DNA from: Phorcus lineatus
Taxonomy: Eukaryota > Mollusca > Gastropoda > Trochida > Trochidae
NCBI GenBank assembly: GCA_921293015.1
Contig: OV121082.1
Coordinates: 48,628,971 to 48,692,970, forward strand
DNA length: 64,000 nt
Direction: 5' to 3'
Below the pieces are notes generated by a model. That model was given only the letters and a program-made list of their open reading frames with translations, did no database searches and was not told the origin of the DNA. The translations under genes and the position numbers were made by a program. This document shows, piece after piece, positions 1 to 10,901 of this stretch (its first letter is position 1; every line of letters begins with the position of its first letter).

Positions 1-258
1 TTTACAAAATTAATGACCTTCAGTAGAAAAATTAAAACGTTAAGACGGCCTAAATAAGCTAAAATATATGAAGAATCTATTGCCAGCTGTGCACAAAATG
101 GAAAGAATATGAAAAGTTGAAAACGGCTGAACTAGTAAATAAATGTGTGCAGTTTTTGAAGTTACCTAAACTCTGAACTGAGAGTAAAGGATGAAATATT
201 GTTTATTAAAGAAATCTTTAAACTTTACCGAATTTTAAAATGTTGTATAAGCATTGTT

Positions 259-382
259 ATGGATGAAGATGGCGGCTACCCTTACCGCTCTTCTGGTTGT
301 CAGCAAAATTCATATGATATTTCCGATATCCCAGTTCATGGAGATTTATTGCAACGTTGTATCAAATACTTCTGGTCTTTGA
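259..382 (+). CDS. Possible first coding exon, two overlapping start codons
   Basis: Two ATGs lie 10 bases apart in different frames. The ATG at 259 opens a frame reading MDEDGGYPYRSSGC and onward to 402. The ATG at 269 sits in AAGATGGCGGC, a strong start context with A at -3 and G at +4. It reads MAATLTALLVVSKIH, hydrophobic like a signal peptide, and stops at 380-382. A weak donor (GTATCA at about 358) could end either exon. The A+T content drops locally here. I recognise no family, and chance cannot be excluded. Confidence 0.28.
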
Positions 383-411
383 GAACAAACTTTATAACCT
401 GAATACGTACA

Positions 412-2974
412 TATTTGTTAAATAAATTACGAGGTAGATTACCTGAGTGTGGATTGTTAGTAATATCGAGAGATATTCATTATATGTTTGTTATCGTTGT
501 GTATATGAAATATTGGTGTGTACTAGTGCCTTTATTTAAATATAAATATAAATGTTCATAATTCATACCAAAAGAAACAGGGTGCACAATGTTTTATTCA
601 ATACGTATTTTTAAAAATAACTTTGTTATTTGGTATCATACGAGCGAAAACGAGAAAGGAAATTTGCTGTTTTGTTCACTACCCACTTTAATGTTTAGCC
701 AATGAAATGACGAAACTAAGATTTTAACGACACCGGTACCAATTTGGCGAGTAATAATGATATAAACTACACACTCATTATTTGGATATATATCTGACGT
801 ATTTTAGAATTATATGAAATAATTCTACGTAATTGTCTAAAACCAATCTATTGGCAATAGGTAACCTAATGAAGTTGTCACATATTTGGATTCATAAAGA
901 CCTCATTTGATAAGGCTAGCTCATGTAATGCAAACCTTGTTCATTAATGTGAATAACTTAAAACCCTTGATGTCATTTCAAGCGATAGAGAGTGTACATT
1001 ACCCGTCGCCATGTGGAGACAATAAAGCAATGAAAAAGACATAAACTTGATATTGGTGCAACATCACACCTTGATGACATAAAGTGTTTAATTGACTGTC
1101 AATGTTAACTAATATTAGCAGGTACTTCCTTAATCAATGTCTCGACCATTGGCTTACCAACTGAATGATTTATGCATATTGATATTACTAAACTATTAAA
1201 AAAAACTTATAGTTTTAAATATCTTTAAAAAGACGTTTACTTTTGTGGAACATATTTGAAGAATGTTTTAGCTTAGATGTTTTGAATCGAGCCACAAAAG
1301 TTATCAAACTCAACTGACCTATTTTGTTATTTTTACTGATTTATGTAAAAAAATTTAGAACAGAACTTACATATAAGTTTTTCGTTGGTGAAACATAATC
1401 TTTGATTCGAAGAATGTTTTAGATTCCGTTTCGAATCGAGTCCAAAAAAAGTCCACAAAGCAAACGACATTTTTATAAGAATAAATCAATCGACAAATTG
1501 AATTAATTACAGGCTACACATTTCTCGCTGACGTCTTCTAAATAAGATAACGTTGTGCTATATAAATGTCAATTGACGTTAATCATGCTGAAACTGTTTT
1601 CCTATTTTGATCAATTTCAGTATGTTTCTACTTAAGCAAAATATATGAAATGTTTAACTACGAGAATAAAGGCTGCATCACATTTGTAAGAAGAAAACTG
1701 AACATCTTCAAAATGATTTGACACTTTTAAAAATATAATGTTCTTATTGTCTTGTGTCCAGTAACGGAAGTGACCAAAGGTACACAACGCTTGACCCTTA
1801 TGGCCCCTTACATGAGAAATAAACACACAGAAAGCATCCAGTCGGTGAATCGAGACGCAAAATATGGAAGCATAATTTTAAGAAGAGAGTGACAAGTTCC
1901 TGTGTTTGAGGGTTTATTTACCAACCGTGAGGAGAGAAGGGTACAGGGACAGATGGACCCATCTTATCAAACACTATCAATCGCATGATATGTTAAGGAT
2001 CAGAGTATAAAAGGTTATTTTTTGTCTTGATTTGCTGGGAAGATGTGAACATATTTTCTGTTTGCTAAATTCATACCAGGGTTTGTTTCCAACACTGTGG
2101 GTAATAGATTTCTGTGATTTTTCGATATTGAAAAGTTAAACAGTTTTGTTTAATTTTAGATTTGTTATGCCCAGTGCGACGTGTTATCATTTTGATTCAA
2201 GAAATTATGTCTTTATTTCATTTGAGAAAACCAAATATGATGCTTGGTGGTTTTATTTGCAGTTTGCTGTACAAAACGGAAGGGGATACTCATGTTGACA
2301 TGATTTATGAGCTTCAAAAGTGTCATAATTTGACAATATTTCACAGGATGGTGAAATCATACAATCCAATTCTCGAAACACCTTTTCCCTCTTATCCTAT
2401 AACCTATTTGATACAAAACAATGACATGGGAATTTGTTTTCAAATCATATGTAAATTTCATTTCCATTTGTGTAATTTGGTATATGTTGGTATAAAATTA
2501 AATTTTAATATAAAACTGTTTTTAACGATGTAAAAATATTTAAAACTGAGAGGATGTTTTCGTTATGACGGAACGAATAATAAATCAAAATCTCTTTTAA
2601 ATTTCGAAAATTACGCGTCAAAAATTAAACTTATGTATATGTTTCCGGAGTAATGAGACAATCACAGTATTAAATGTTTCATTTATGGTTCATTGTGATG
2701 TAACAGGTCATGTGTTATTGACTTTTTTGTACAATAATTCAAATGAATTTCCATTTAGGTTATATATAAAAGCATCACGTCAAGTCAGGTGTTTTGTATG
2801 TACGAAGGTCACCGACCCTATAAAACAATAAGACAGTGGTAGATATTAGCATATTAATATATGATAACAGCCTCATACATAACATTAACAATTAGTTCTT
2901 GATTAAATACATGATTATCATCTTACATGTTTTGGTCTAAATTACATGTTTCTCAACTTAGAATAGTTCAGTTC
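412..2974. other. A+T-rich stretch without a supported gene
   Basis: Only the degenerate duplication at 1200-1460 stands out. On the minus strand at about 1805-1825 there is a pyrimidine-rich acceptor-like site followed by two short open frames, but no convincing donor. The 123-codon plus-strand frame at 2162-2533 has no splice or family support. Confidence 0.6.
1200..1460. repeat. Degenerate tandem duplication, period about 151 bp
   Basis: The block around GAAGAATGTTTTAG at 1258 recurs at 1409. Both are followed about 15 bases later by a TTGAATCGAG or TCGAATCGAG segment and then CACAAAAG or CAAAAAAAG. The flanking sequence (AACTTATA / AACTTACATATA) also aligns loosely. This looks like an old local duplication rather than a coding feature. 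Confidence 0.55.
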
Positions 2975-3050
2975 ATTTAATTTTATTACGTATAAATGGC
3001 CATGAGGCCAACAGTAAAACATGTGAAAAAATATGGTACATACAATGGCT
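2975..3050 (+). repeat. Dispersed repeat, copy A (CCATGAGGCCAACAGTA core)
   Basis: The 17-mer at 3000-3016 matches the core at 5134-5150 at 16 of 17 positions. Both copies are preceded by a T-rich ATTTATT-like stretch and followed by A-rich sequence and a TATGG/TATGT-type segment. Same orientation. This resembles the 3' end of a retroposon family, but the identity is not established from the window. Confidence 0.5.
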
Positions 3051-3306
3051 GCGCCACTTACAAGATTATTTTAAATTCTAGACGTGAGTCAATGAAAAAC
3101 TTAAAATATATCAATTGCATATAAAAAATATAATAGCTCAATGTTCGACTAATCACTCATAAGATTGATTAGGTTTTACCGAAATATCCAGAGATATAAA
3201 ACCAGTTAGTAATTCCTGCAATATTTCATTCAATAAGACCAGGTATGAAATGTACAGGCTATAAATCACACAGGTACAAGCTAGGACGAGTCAGGGTCAC
3301 CCAGTA

Positions 3307-3411
3307 TACTTACAGTCATTGACATGAGGGATGAATCCTCCTGGCTGCTGGCGTTAGACGTTGTCCCTCCAATAAGTCACCCCCTTATCACAACCCAACA
3401 GGTTCTTGTGA
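3307..3411 (+). other. Possible small exon or SINE tail, strand uncertain
   Basis: On the plus strand an acceptor-like TATACTTACAG is followed by 28 open codons (IDMRDESSWLLALDVV and onward) and a CAACAG|GTTCTT donor. On the minus strand the same place has a strong donor (ACT|GTAAGT) preceded by ten open codons and an acceptor. The segment GGCTGCTGGCGTTAGACG also resembles tails of short interspersed elements I associate with molluscs. None of the three readings can be preferred. Confidence 0.22.
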
Positions 3412-3738
3412 TGTGGGTAGGCGCCATAATGAAAATTGATTTCTTTTTTTTTTGGCAGTTATGTTAATGAAGTAACCTGAATGATACCCTTAAATTTGAA
3501 ATGATAGTTTGAAAACGTATGAAAGAAAATATTGGTATTTGATGTATATTAACGTAAAACTGTATTTAAAAAATTTGAGAATTTCAAAACAGATCTTTTA
3601 TAACAATTTAGTTTTTTAAATGACGATTTTTTTCTGTAGTTTGTTCTCTTTCGATTGCGCCATCTTAATTATTGTCAATGTCCAAACCTTACAGTCGTCA
3701 CTTGTCTGTAACCTTCCATCCTTTTATCAATCACATAC

Positions 3739-3836
3739 CTTCTCAGATATTAAATGAAAATGACGATTTCTTAGTCTCGACGTTGATTGGCTGCAGTTAA
3801 AGGTCACTTGGCATGACCCGACAGGCATTGACCATA
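3739..3836 (-). CDS. Candidate internal exon
   Basis: Minus strand: a T-rich acceptor (TTTTTTTAATATCTTAG), then 98 bases open in the frame WSMPVGSCQVTFNCSQS onward, then a donor AAG|GTATGT. The exon takes two bases to finish a codon and leaves phase 0. It may belong to the gene whose start exon is at 7557-7598, but the phases of the intervening candidate do not join directly, so at least one exon would be missing. Product unknown. Confidence 0.35.
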
Positions 3837-4306
3837 CTAAGATATTAAAAAAACGTAACAAGGTACGAGTGTAAGGTACCATCCAATGTAGATGAGATTG
3901 CAATTGTTCAAACAATTTATCTTTGTTTGGTTAATACGAAGGATGAATTATGTTCCTTGTGAATGACATCTCCATCATCTTTTTCATCCCTTCTCACATT
4001 GCATAACAGCCACCATAGAAATCGTTAAATATTGTTCTTTAGTTGATTTCATTAACAAGTAGATATATTAATTCTTTGCTTATATCATTTACTAGAGAGA
4101 GCGTTAATTTATTGCATAATATTTCATGTTAAAAGTTTTCCAATTTGATATCGTGGGTGAACAATTTTTGACATTTGGCATTTCTCAGTATATTTCCATA
4201 CGGTATATATCACATTGTTTTTTGGTATGGGTAATATCCAAATTTGGACTAGACTGTTGGCTGCTTGTGGGAGGATATCCCTCCCTAGGTGGGCGTTGTC
4301 TCTTAC

Positions 4307-4374
4307 TACTTCCCCACAGGTGGAATGGTACTGCAGGTGAGAGAGGGCGTCATCAATGCCTTCTTTAATAGTGA
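4307..4374 (-). CDS. Candidate internal exon, strand ambiguous
   Basis: Minus strand: the pyrimidine-rich acceptor TTTCTTCTTCAG precedes a frame (VTIKEGIDDALSHLQYHS and onward) that stays open well past a possible donor GTA|GTAAGA at 4306; the open frame continues to 4124. On the plus strand the same bases give a very good acceptor (CTACTTCCCCACAG) and, 17 bases later, a very good donor (CTGCAG|GTGAGA), so the coding strand is unsure. No family recognised. Confidence 0.28.
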
Positions 4375-4599
4375 CTGAAGAAGAAACTTTCACAGTTATA
4401 CTACTGGTATTGGTAGTGATCTATTTTCATAATTTTATCATATATAGTACGGAATCGTATATATTATCGTCGTATATAGTTTTGTTACCCATATGGTTCA
4501 TCATAAGCGGTGACATATTTTCAATATGAACATATGTGCACATATCACTTTTGCCTAGCAACGACTGTTTCAGTGCGAGTTACCGTATTTCGTCGCCTA

Positions 4600-4630
4600 T
4601 GATGTCATGAAACTATTGTTCATGACGTCA
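4600..4630. promoter_or_regulatory. Imperfect palindrome with a full CRE site
   Basis: TGATGTCATGA at 4600-4610 is mirrored by TCATGACGTCA at 4620-4630, one mismatch, nine-base loop. The right arm contains TGACGTCA (4623-4630), the perfect cAMP-response element sequence. It lies about 80 bases left of the foldback element at 4708 and may belong to the same mobile unit rather than to a promoter. Confidence 0.4.
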
Positions 4631-4707
4631 CTATAGCGGGCCGTCGCAAGGGAAGGAGACCCTTTTCTGTATATTTCAATGCGTTTTAGATGAAACAGAA
4701 TCGGTAA

Positions 4708-4863
4708 TAAAGAAATTATTACATTCGGAAGTGTGGCATATGACTTTTACGAAACTCGTGCGAAAGTTGTGTATAAACCCTAGCTGTCGCTCGGGTAATT
4801 CAAAAATTCACACTCGTTTCGTAAAAGTCATATGACACACTTCCTCGGGTTATAATCTCTTTA
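4708..4863. mobile_element. Foldback / MITE-like inverted repeat element
   Basis: A 156-bp unit whose two ends are reverse complements over about 60 bases. The best part is GGAAGTGTGGCATATGACTT and its continuation to about 4760, mirrored at 4806-4846 with two or three mismatches. The outer part (TAAAGAAATTAT versus the complement of ATAATCTCTTTA) is more diverged. The roughly 45-base centre is unrelated. There is no ORF, so it would be non-autonomous. I could not define a target-site duplication. Confidence 0.7.
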
Positions 4864-5093
4864 TATTGTACGAAAGGTTGACAAGAATTTTGATTATGAA
4901 TATATTGATTACGTGTTGATAAATACATTACAGTATGGAAAATACAACATGACATTTGGAAGGATTCCATTCACCCTGTTACAAACGATTAAAAGTAGTT
5001 TCCCTCTCTCACACATAATTTTTTAGCAATGGTTTTCCAAAACAAGCGCCATTTTGAATTTTTGTCAAAGAGTTGTCTTGACTAAGGTTGTAT

Positions 5094-5114
5094 AGACAGA
5101 CAGACAGACAGACA
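5094..5114. repeat. (AGAC)5 microsatellite
   Basis: Five tandem AGAC units directly precede the second copy of the dispersed repeat at 5115. A simple repeat joined to a retroposon-like end is a common arrangement. Confidence 0.9.
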
Positions 5115-5180
5115 TATTTATTTCGTAGAGTGTCCATGAGGCCAATAGTACAAATGACAGTATGTCGTATGTTACACCTT
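5115..5180 (+). repeat. Dispersed repeat, copy B (CCATGAGGCCAATAGTA core)
   Basis: Core at 5134-5150, one mismatch from copy A at 3000-3016, in the same orientation and again preceded by TATTTATTT. The right-hand limit is unclear; the somewhat more G+C-rich sequence to about 5330 may be part of the insertion. Confidence 0.5.
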
Positions 5181-5330
5181 AGGTTCTATAAATCCTATGT
5201 AACCAACGTCCACAGGTGCGAGGGTGCACGAGAGATGCCGAGACGTGGTATATAGGGGAAATGTCGGCGGTTTACTTGTAATTGTCACCCTGTGCGGACA
5301 CGATCAGTCATAGTCATATCCATCTAATGT

Positions 5331-7430
5331 CTTGTTTAAAGCCACTATTTTACCCTGTGGACATTTAAATGTTTTACATTCCGTGCAGCGTCAAAGTAAT
5401 GGATTATTGTTTCACACTGATGAAGTGCACGTCTCAGTGTGTTGCAGAAATTATCTACATTCATAAAGTTAGTGCAGTGGGCGATTCAGGGTTATCAAGA
5501 GCCAAAACCAAACGCATAGGTGATGGTCAGGTTTGCATTCACATTGTTGGTTTATAGCATGACTGCATTTATTTTGAAATAAAAAATTAATATTAATGAC
5601 TGCAGTTTTGGTAAGTCAAGTGTCCTTTCTGATTTTGAAAAACATGAATTTATGGATAACAACTTATTACTTACGGATAACAATTAATTGTAGCAATATG
5701 CGAAGTTACAGAGTTTATGCATACTCTTTCATCGGATAGAGTGCCAGACTTTTTTCCTAAGACCTGCCTGATTTAACCGTTCGTGTGCATTTTATATGAT
5801 CTTGTTCATCTGTCATGGTAATGGTAAGGCATGGTCCTGAATCAGTGTGCATATCACATCATCCTTGGATTCTTCACTGCTTTTTTTAATGTCGATTCAA
5901 GTCTCTACATCATGACATGACTGCCGAAATGATGTTATCAAACCACAAACTCTGTCGTCTCATAAGTTTATTTGATAAACAATGTGTTTAAGTTGATATT
6001 GTTTATTGAAGTAAAATACATAGAATTACATGTTTTCAATCTGAACTGACTCAACCAGTGTTTGAATGCCAAGTAAATATAAAAGTATGCAGTTTCATGT
6101 TTAAGTGCAACCCCAAATAAAGCTTCAATTGTGATGTTTCTTGGCGAAGGAAAGAGCTGACTACGGATGCTTAACTGCAATGGATGTGACATTTCGATGC
6201 AGATACTGACAATTACAAAGCATGTACTTTCGTACTTGATATTCACTGTCAGAACGTTGACATGGTCTACGTATTATAAGGTTATATTGAAGGTAAAGTT
6301 CATTCATTTCACCATGGTGTACTGTATTCTCCAGGCTTTACACATGTTGCTTGAAGAAGGAATTTCATGTTTGCAAGTTCTGATCGGTATTGGTGAATTG
6401 ACTCCTGTTGATGTGTTGGTTTTAATACATTAAAATCTCTAGTTCTTTATATAAATATTAGTTCAATTATATCCCATCTATCGTGAACTTGGTTTTGCAA
6501 AATATGAACGTGGTTTCCTTGCTGTGAAATTTTACTGGCAAATTATTCGGTCTTTGGCATCGGCATAAGAATCGAATTTTTAGCTCGATGTTCTTTTCGA
6601 ATTGTTGAAAGTTCCACATTCCCATGAAGTTACCTGTCAGGTGGGGAAGAACGAAACCAATTAGACAATGGCCAGGGCCGCGGGGTGATAAGTTACACCA
6701 GGCCAGCTTGTTGACAGGTGTTGTGAGTCGCAGCTTCTGTGATGGATCGCTACTATTAATATCAACACCAATCTATCATATTTATTATCTGCCACGATGC
6801 TAAAGAGTACACGACCAACATCTCTGACCATAATGAAACAGCTACAAGTCTTTGAAATAAAAATGTCAGAATGACTTTAAGAAATAAACATTTCTGAATG
6901 TCCACTTCTTTATATAAACTCTAGCCATCAAAGGCAGGTAATATATTGATAATCTTATATCGGGATAACGTTATGGACAATAGTACATATTTTATTACTC
7001 AACTGCGGGACTATAACTTAACCGTTCAGAAATCTAGTGATTGCGCTGAATAGCAGAACTGTTTACCCACACAGCCATCAAGAATTTGTTTTTACCCTGA
7101 ACACGACGTTTTAAAGTCTACATGTCTTCATCTGGTGAATGTGCCCAAAAGAAAAATCTTGTCCTTCATCGGTGAGAAGTTCAGAAAGCTTGCCTTAGTT
7201 ACTCAACTTATAAATGCCTCATGACACAATATCCCTATGAAGTTAAGACTATTGAGAAGCTCGGTTCGCTTAAATCTTAAGTTCTAAAAACTTGAACGTT
7301 AACCACGTTTTACCACGGTTGACAAAGATACTTTAGCTTTCACCCTTGGTATATGGTTGATGAAGAACTACTTGAAGAATAGTCTACCGAGTTAAAATAC
7401 CCGTCAATTTCAAATATACATCTTCTAATT
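5331..7430. other. No supported gene
   Basis: A weak exon-like stretch at 5451-5530 (plus strand, acceptor TGTGTTGCAG, 23 open codons, donor near 5520) was not strong enough to list. At 6620-6730 a patch of higher G+C contains the odd palindrome ACCTGTCAGGT. The rest is A+T-rich and featureless. Confidence 0.55.
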
Positions 7431-7556
7431 TGTCATGTGAATATGACCGAACTTTCGTTTCGACATATAGAATGGGCAAGGAGCACCCTCTTGCGGTCAA
7501 TGGGTGTATAAACATATGAATTATCTCCCCTCATGCTGTGAAAGGGGACAGTGTAC

Positions 7557-7598
7557 CTGATTTTCGTGTCGTCTGCTTTCAACTTCTTTCGCCGCCAT
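7557..7598 (-). CDS. Candidate first coding exon (MAAKEVESRRHENQ)
   Basis: Minus strand: ATGGCGGCG in the context ATCAAGATGG (A at -3, G at +4) encodes 14 codons, MAAKEVESRRHENQ, and ends exactly at a donor CAG|GTACAC in phase 0. The start lies inside AAGATGGCGGC, the sequence bound by YY1 and often found at start codons of broadly expressed animal genes. A palindromic E-box is 60 bases upstream. The exon is short, so the call rests on context. Downstream exons may be those at 4.37 and 3.84 kb. Product unknown. Confidence 0.45.
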
Positions 7599-7656
7599 CT
7601 TGATAACTGTCGCACCTAGATGTGAATGTGACAAGAGGGATAATAGAATCTAAACG

Positions 7657-7666
7657 GTCACGTGAC
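7657..7666. promoter_or_regulatory. Palindromic E-box GTCACGTGAC
   Basis: A perfect ten-base palindrome containing CACGTG, the site of USF/Myc/MITF-type bHLH factors. It lies about 60 bases upstream of the minus-strand ATG at 7598, within a patch of raised G+C and CpG, which fits a promoter for that candidate gene. Confidence 0.4.
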
Positions 7667-8614
7667 ATTAGACGTGAAGATATGGTCGATTTGGAGGACT
7701 GTCTTCGAATACACGTCAAAATGGTGCTTACGATTCGTAGTTCTACTGCCGGATGGCAAACGCTTTCATCAGGCTGGTAACATCCCTTTGTAACATTCAC
7801 CAATTCCGGACTAACTGGAGGTTAAATAACAGTTTCAAGTACATGTCTTATGTACTCGTAACCCTTTTATCATCCCCATCGTCTGAAGGGCAAATTAAAT
7901 GAAATTTAAAACCAGAATTTACTATCCCCAATGAGTGTCAAAAGTGCATATGTAAATATCCATCTCAAATAAGCCTTTTCTATATTCTTCACTATTTTGG
8001 CTATAATAACTCCTGAAACATTTAAATCTTATCAAACAAGTTATCAAACTTGCATAGGCGGAAAGGTGACAACCAAAAGAATAATGTTCTTATATAAAGA
8101 GTTCATTCACTGCTTATGGAATGGTTTGATAACAGTATATCAGTGTTCCGCATTTGGCATGTGTATGTTAATTTAATAAGTCTTCTATAACAATCATCCA
8201 TTGTTTTCATCGTTCTCTTACACTCCATGAGTTCCATGAAATTATCATATGGTGCATTTTAAGTTAACTTAATTTAACTTCCATTCATTATCGCAATGTT
8301 ATCATTATTTCAATTATATTTTCTAACATACAATGGTATAAACATATGATATCATTTTTTATCCAATACTGGCATTGGACAACGGTGTATAAGAACTTGT
8401 GCTGTCTAAAGTTAGGTGCTACCATTTGGCTGGTTATACTAACAACTTTTAGACTTACCTCTAAAGACAATAAAGTAGTTGGAGAGAAATTCGTCTCCAG
8501 ATAAAATATATCTGCTTTGATAACGTGACTAATTTCTCCTTAATGCAAGTTTCATTTAACTTTATTTTAAGGGTGTTTCCTTTAACTAGATAGGCATCCA
8601 ATCACAAGCACTCT

Positions 8615-8617
<3 letters not shown>

Positions 8618-8657
<40 letters not shown>
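8618..8657. repeat. (TA)20 microsatellite
   Basis: Forty uninterrupted bases of alternating T and A. Such tracts are usually length-polymorphic. Confidence 0.95.
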
Positions 8658-8660
<3 letters not shown>

Positions 8661-9116
8661 ATTTAGGTAAAATAATCTCATCTAGAACTGCACCTAAGTC
8701 GGAGAATCTTATTACGAAAATAACACGAGACAAGTGACCACATATTCAAAGAAATAAGGGGTACAAGACGAAGCTAACCGTACTATGCAGACCATGCTCT
8801 TGATAACATCAACACATATCTACATGCTTTGTATACTGTCACAATCTCTAGATAAGATCTTGAAGGATTCAACAGTAAGCATTTACACCAATAGCAATTG
8901 TTCTCACCACGTGACCATTGCGACTGCGCAGCTGTTACGTCTGCTATCGAGTTTCAGAACGAGGCTGATTCGACCATTGATAACACCATTTGCAAACAAG
9001 GAAAACGGGCTTTTAGCGTTTAAACTTTTTTCCAATGTCCTCTTCGAGTATTTGTCAATATTTGTTGAAAATCTCAATCGCAAAACGTCTTCAATATCTG
9101 CTCGTTGACAAAGAAG

Positions 9117-9170
9117 CTGTCTGAAACCATCATAGCCAATAGAGAATTGAACCACGACCTTTTCAGACAG
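9117..9170. repeat. Inverted repeat, 10-bp perfect arms
   Basis: CTGTCTGAAA at 9117-9126 is the exact reverse complement of TTTCAGACAG at 9161-9170, separated by 34 bases containing AGCCAAT. It could be a hairpin or the ends of a tiny insertion. Confidence 0.6.
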
Positions 9171-9970
9171 GAATTCGCCTACTTAAACGTCGGAATGTAC
9201 TTGTATTTCTGTGTTGACCATAATCCTACAACTAGTAGCTTTGTTTATTCAAATAATCAGGTGTTAATTCAAACACTTTTAGAAACTAAATATTTGCTAC
9301 TTACTTTTTTACTTTTATCAAAGGGAACATTATCTAGAATATTAACCACAATTTCTTGTTTTGAATGACATGAACGGGCACGCTTCGGGTACGCTGAAGA
9401 AGTTTATTTCTGGAGATTAAAATAAAGTTTGAAGTTTGTATCTAATCGTTGTCGAAAATAGTATGCAATGTTTAGATTCAGTTTCCACTCTTTTCAAAGA
9501 ACCATATAAATGTATTATCTTAAGCGAGCATAATCGAAGTATCACTAAATAATTTCAGCAGATAATAATCTACAAAATAAAATCCATCCATAAGTAAGAC
9601 GCGTCATGAAATGTTAATTGAATTTAAAAATTGATATTGATCTAATGGTCGAGAAAAGGAAAGGCCGGCTAGGATCAATGTAGTTAGGATCATCGTTCAT
9701 GGGATCAACCAATTTATGATAATTATAGTTACCTGACAATAGTAAGAGGACGTTTTGATGTCTACATGCCGTATGGTTACGTTCTTGCTTCAAAAAATAT
9801 TTCGAATCGTTTCTTAAAGACCACCCTATTCTTCAATTAATGGTTATCTCAAATGTGTAAGATGAAGAAATCATCTAATAATCGAAGATAAAGCTCCTTC
9901 AAATATGCATGAGAATTTGATCACAATAACAAAAATAAAAAGCGTAGATCTTTTAGAAAATCGTTTATAG

Positions 9971-10235
9971 GCATGTTTTTGTGAAGAAGATTGTTGGTAT
10001 AGTTCTGATAGATCGTAATTTCAAGACATCGTTTGGTGAAAAAGACTGTTTGTATAGTTCTATTGAATCATAATTTCATGACATGGTTTTGTGAAGAAGA
10101 TATTGGTATACTTCTGTTGGATCATAATCTCGTGACATGGTTTTGTGAAGAAAATTCTATGTATAGTTATCATAATGTTAGAATCATAATTTCATGAAGT
10201 GGTTTTGAAAAGCGTTTGTTGGTAAAGAGGCCTCG
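9971..10235 (+). repeat. Minisatellite, period about 55-60 bp, about 4.5 copies
   Basis: Units begin with GTTTTGTGAAGAAGA or a close variant (9975, about 10031, 10086, 10140, 10201) and continue through a TATAGTTCT segment and ATCATAATTTCATGACATG. The copies differ by substitutions and small indels, so the array is not young. It ends in a (GAAT)4 run. Confidence 0.8.
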
Positions 10236-10237
10236 TT

Positions 10238-10255
10238 GAATGAATGAATGAATGA
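10238..10255. repeat. (GAAT)4 microsatellite
   Basis: Four GAAT units at the right edge of the 55-60 bp minisatellite. Confidence 0.85.
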
Positions 10256-10856
10256 AAATTACCTTTGCTCCATAAAAGACTTATTATCACACTGACATGA
10301 CCACTCGAACATCATTGGTCAACATGACGTTACATTACTTTCTGTACAGGTCATTTTAATAAACAAGTCTTTCATTGTCATTTATGTTTTAACAGTTGAT
10401 ACTGTTTGAATGCAATCTGAAACTGACAAATTGACGACAGTGGGTAATATAAGTAATTCTTTTGAGGTTGTCAATCCGTTAGTAATAAATGAACTTTAAT
10501 GTATTTTGAGATTTAGTAGCCCAAAAACTAAGAACACCTTGTCCAACGACAATGATCATAGTTATTTTACCATTATTGAAGATTATTTCACAGAAATAAT
10601 TTTCCAAACACATTGTGAGTCCCTTTCTTACGCTTTGACCTTGTGAATGAGTGGAAACTGGAATGTGATGTAACCCTCAATATCTCGTTTTTACATATAC
10701 ATCTTTTGAATTAAAATATCTACTCAATCACAAAATATCATTTACCAAAAGTGTGTCGTGAATTTCGTGTTTAATAAATCATCAGAAGAAGTCACTAAGT
10801 AACCGTGGTCCAAAGGTTTGACCTTTTTAAGTTGGCTTACGATGCCGTTACTTTAG

Positions 10857-10901
10857 GGCGAGAACGAGGACCTATCTTCGCTACAAGAGATTCATCTTCA
10901 G
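10857..10901 (+). CDS. Candidate small exon (GENEDLSSLQEIHLQ)
   Basis: Plus strand: acceptor TGCCGTTACTTTAG, 45 bases open in phase 0 giving GENEDLSSLQEIHLQ, donor TTCAG|GTAATG. A second frame is also open through it. The patch has more CpG and G+C than its surroundings. Short length makes chance a real possibility. Confidence 0.3.

Larger units (their letters stand above)
7803..9970. other. Intergenic-looking stretch with a TA microsatellite and a hairpin
   Basis: Apart from the repeats listed separately, the part at 8880-9180 has raised CpG (CACGTG, ACTGCGCAG) and open frames on both strands: a 107-codon frame on plus (8785-9108) and an 83-codon frame on minus (8904-9155). Neither has splice sites or a family signature. 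It may be an old insertion or a promoter-like patch. Confidence 0.5.

Noticed and set aside
2162-2533. 123-codon plus-strand frame
   Set aside because: Length is within chance for this much A+T-rich DNA; no splice sites, start context or family signature.
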